From positions 1 to 24,759 of the forward strand of contig JAHHQM010000017.1 of NCBI GenBank assembly GCA_020026395.1: a DNA stretch of 24,759 bases. The letters are read 5' to 3'. This stretch comes from Alistipes sp. (lineage in GTDB: Bacteria > Bacteroidota > Bacteroidia > Bacteroidales > Rikenellaceae). The notes beneath the pieces are model-generated. The model worked only from the letters and a program-made list of their open reading frames with translations. It was not told the origin of the DNA and searched no databases. Below are positions 23,797 to 24,759 of this stretch, one piece after another. How positions within the stretch are numbered: position 1 is the first letter of the stretch; each line of letters opens with the position of its first letter. A program made the position numbers and the translations under genes.

Positions 23797-24426
23797 ATGA
23801 AAGTCACCGTAATCGGAGTTGCCGGAGGTACCGGATCAGGCAAATCGACCCTTGTGAAACGCTTGCAAGAGGCATTCGCCGAGGAGGATGTCGTAACCCT
23901 CTGTCACGATTTCTATTACAAGGCTCATCCCGAGCTGAGCTACGAAGAGCGCACAAAACTCAACTACGACCACCCGCAGGCATTCGACACCCAGATGTTG
24001 GTCGAGCACATCAAGGCTTTGAAGAACAATGTGCCCATCGAGCATCCCGTCTATTCGTTTGTCGATCACAACCGTATGGCGGAGACCGTATCGGTGAAAC
24101 CCTCGAAGGTGATCATCGTGGACGGCATCCTGATTTTCGAGAATAAGGAGTTGCGCGACATGATGGACATCAAGGTTTATGTCGATACCGATGCCGACAT
24201 CCGTCTGGCACGCCGTATTCTGCGTGACGTGTGCGAACGAGGCCGTACGATGCAGTCGGTCATCTCGCAATACACCACCACCGTGAAACCCATGCACGAG
24301 GAGTTTGTCGAGCCGTCGAAGAAATACGCCGACGTGATCATTCCCGAGGGCGGTTTCAATTCGGTGGCCGTCAAGATGCTGATTCAGAACATCCGTTCGT
24401 TTATCGAAAACTCGCAGGACGAATAA
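23797..24426 (+). CDS. udk: Uridine kinase
   Basis: 209 aa, the usual size. The P-loop is GVAGGTGSGKST at 7-18. The uridine-binding CHDFYYK and LNYDHPQAFDTQML, the partner motif PVYSFVDHNR, and VIIVDGILIF are all diagnostic of uridine/cytidine kinases. It phosphorylates uridine and cytidine with ATP or GTP for nucleoside salvage. It starts 37 bp past the gyrB terminator and has its own terminator. Confidence 0.96.
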   Translation: MKVTVIGVAGGTGSGKSTLVKRLQEAFAEEDVVTLCHDFYYKAHPELSYEERTKLNYDHPQAFDTQMLVEHIKALKNNVPIEHPVYSFVDHNRMAETVSVKPSKVIIVDGILIFENKELRDMMDIKVYVDTDADIRLARRILRDVCERGRTMQSVISQYTTTVKPMHEEFVEPSKKYADVIIPEGGFNSVAVKMLIQNIRSFIENSQDE

Positions 24427-24448
24427 TCCAAACCGCAAAACATACAGG

Positions 24449-24484
24449 AACACCCGACGTCTTATGGATGGCGGGTGTTTTTTT
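24449..24484 (+). terminator. Terminator of udk
   Basis: 8-bp arms AACACCCG/CGGGTGTT (24449-24456, 24472-24479) and a 15-nt loop are followed by a run of T to 24484. Confidence 0.88.
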
Positions 24485-24614
24485 GCAGATAAGGGCGGGT
24501 GCCCGATAAGGGACGCGACTATTTTCCGCCCGTCCCGAAATAAAAGATGCCTGTACCCCGTCTTCCCCCTTTCCAAAATTTACCCGACTACCGCACCTAC
24601 ATACAAAAAGCCTC

Positions 24615-24759
24615 CTACGCCCCATCAACCCCCGCCCCAGGCCAACGCCCAACCAGAACCTCTTCTAACGGCCCTTGTGCTGTTATCCGCCCGTTCTCAA
24701 AACAGATCAGTCGATCGGCCAAACGAGCCATTCCATCAGCAGAATGGGTGACATACAAT
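24615..24759 (-). CDS. Partial ABC transporter ATPase, C-terminus (ModC-like)
   Basis: The last 47 codons of a minus-strand gene running in from the right edge, ending at TAG 24615. The reading is LYVTHSADGMARLADRLICF, then ENGRITAQGPLEEVLVG. YVTHS is the H-loop of an ABC ATPase, and ARLADRL followed by xGRIxAxGPLEEV is the usual end of importer ATPases such as molybdate ModC. The first two motifs of the domain lie outside the window, so the substrate is a guess. 24485-24614 between it and udk holds no gene that I can see. Confidence 0.75.
   Translation of the reverse strand, partial: LYVTHSADGMARLADRLICFENGRITAQGPLEEVLVGRWPGAGVDGA

Noticed and set aside
21761..23797. 678-codon open frame antisense to gyrB
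   Set aside because: It mirrors gyrB exactly, its protein lacks any recognisable domain, and long antisense frames are expected in GC-rich coding DNA with this codon bias.
1..24759. CRISPR array, toxin-antitoxin pair, phage genes or defence system
   Set aside because: No regularly spaced repeats, Cas-like proteins, nuclease/helicase modules or paired small genes were seen; most of the window is housekeeping.

Overview
The window looks like chromosomal DNA from the phylum Bacteroidota, most likely order Bacteroidales and possibly Alistipes/Rikenellaceae. That placement is inferred from protein style, not from a search. The strongest evidence is a repeated promoter layout (TTG, 19-20 nt, TAnnTTTG) in front of many genes. 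A long-form NusB, a Bacteroidota DUF2795 protein, SusD-era-style surface lipoproteins with short lipobox leaders, and a tmRNA tag ending YALAA agree with it. Most genes are housekeeping genes.

Layout: 1-2136 holds two surface lipoprotein genes (the first cut by the window edge), ended by a strong terminator. Next come tRNA-Ser(GCT) and an omega-amidase-like nitrilase on the minus strand. A divergent promoter pair then starts a plus-strand run of cvfB-like RNA-binding protein, SAM methyltransferase and AraC regulator (3457-5915). Convergent to this is a broken GH27 alpha-galactosidase (5951-7641) with a missing 5' end and one internal frameshift, followed by a DUF2795 gene and a three-gene minus-strand operon: BaiN/HI0933-like flavoprotein, an unknown protein, and PduO-type cobalamin adenosyltransferase (8209-10577). 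Divergent from that are nusB, a DUF1573 lipoprotein, yajC and a TSCPD-domain gene.

12904-15900 differs from the rest. It has an AT-rich leader with a promoter and a perfect hairpin, about 400 bp of broken minus-strand frames, and an LTA-synthase-like membrane sulfatase with unusual codon use. It abuts the 3' end of the tmRNA gene (15901-16299), a common integration site. A 45-bp near-palindrome covers the tmRNA promoter and lies just past the end of a small GlsB/YeaQ membrane protein gene.

The remainder holds a FlK-type thioesterase, a porin, tRNA-Gln(TTG), a RelA/SpoT homologue whose hydrolase residues are intact but whose synthetase residues are replaced, ftsE, gyrB, udk, and, at the right edge on the minus strand, the C-terminus of an ABC transporter ATPase. 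I found no CRISPR array, complete insertion sequence, phage module or obvious defence system. The best leads for new biology are the synthetase-degenerate Rel, the region beside ssrA, and the palindrome over the ssrA promoter.
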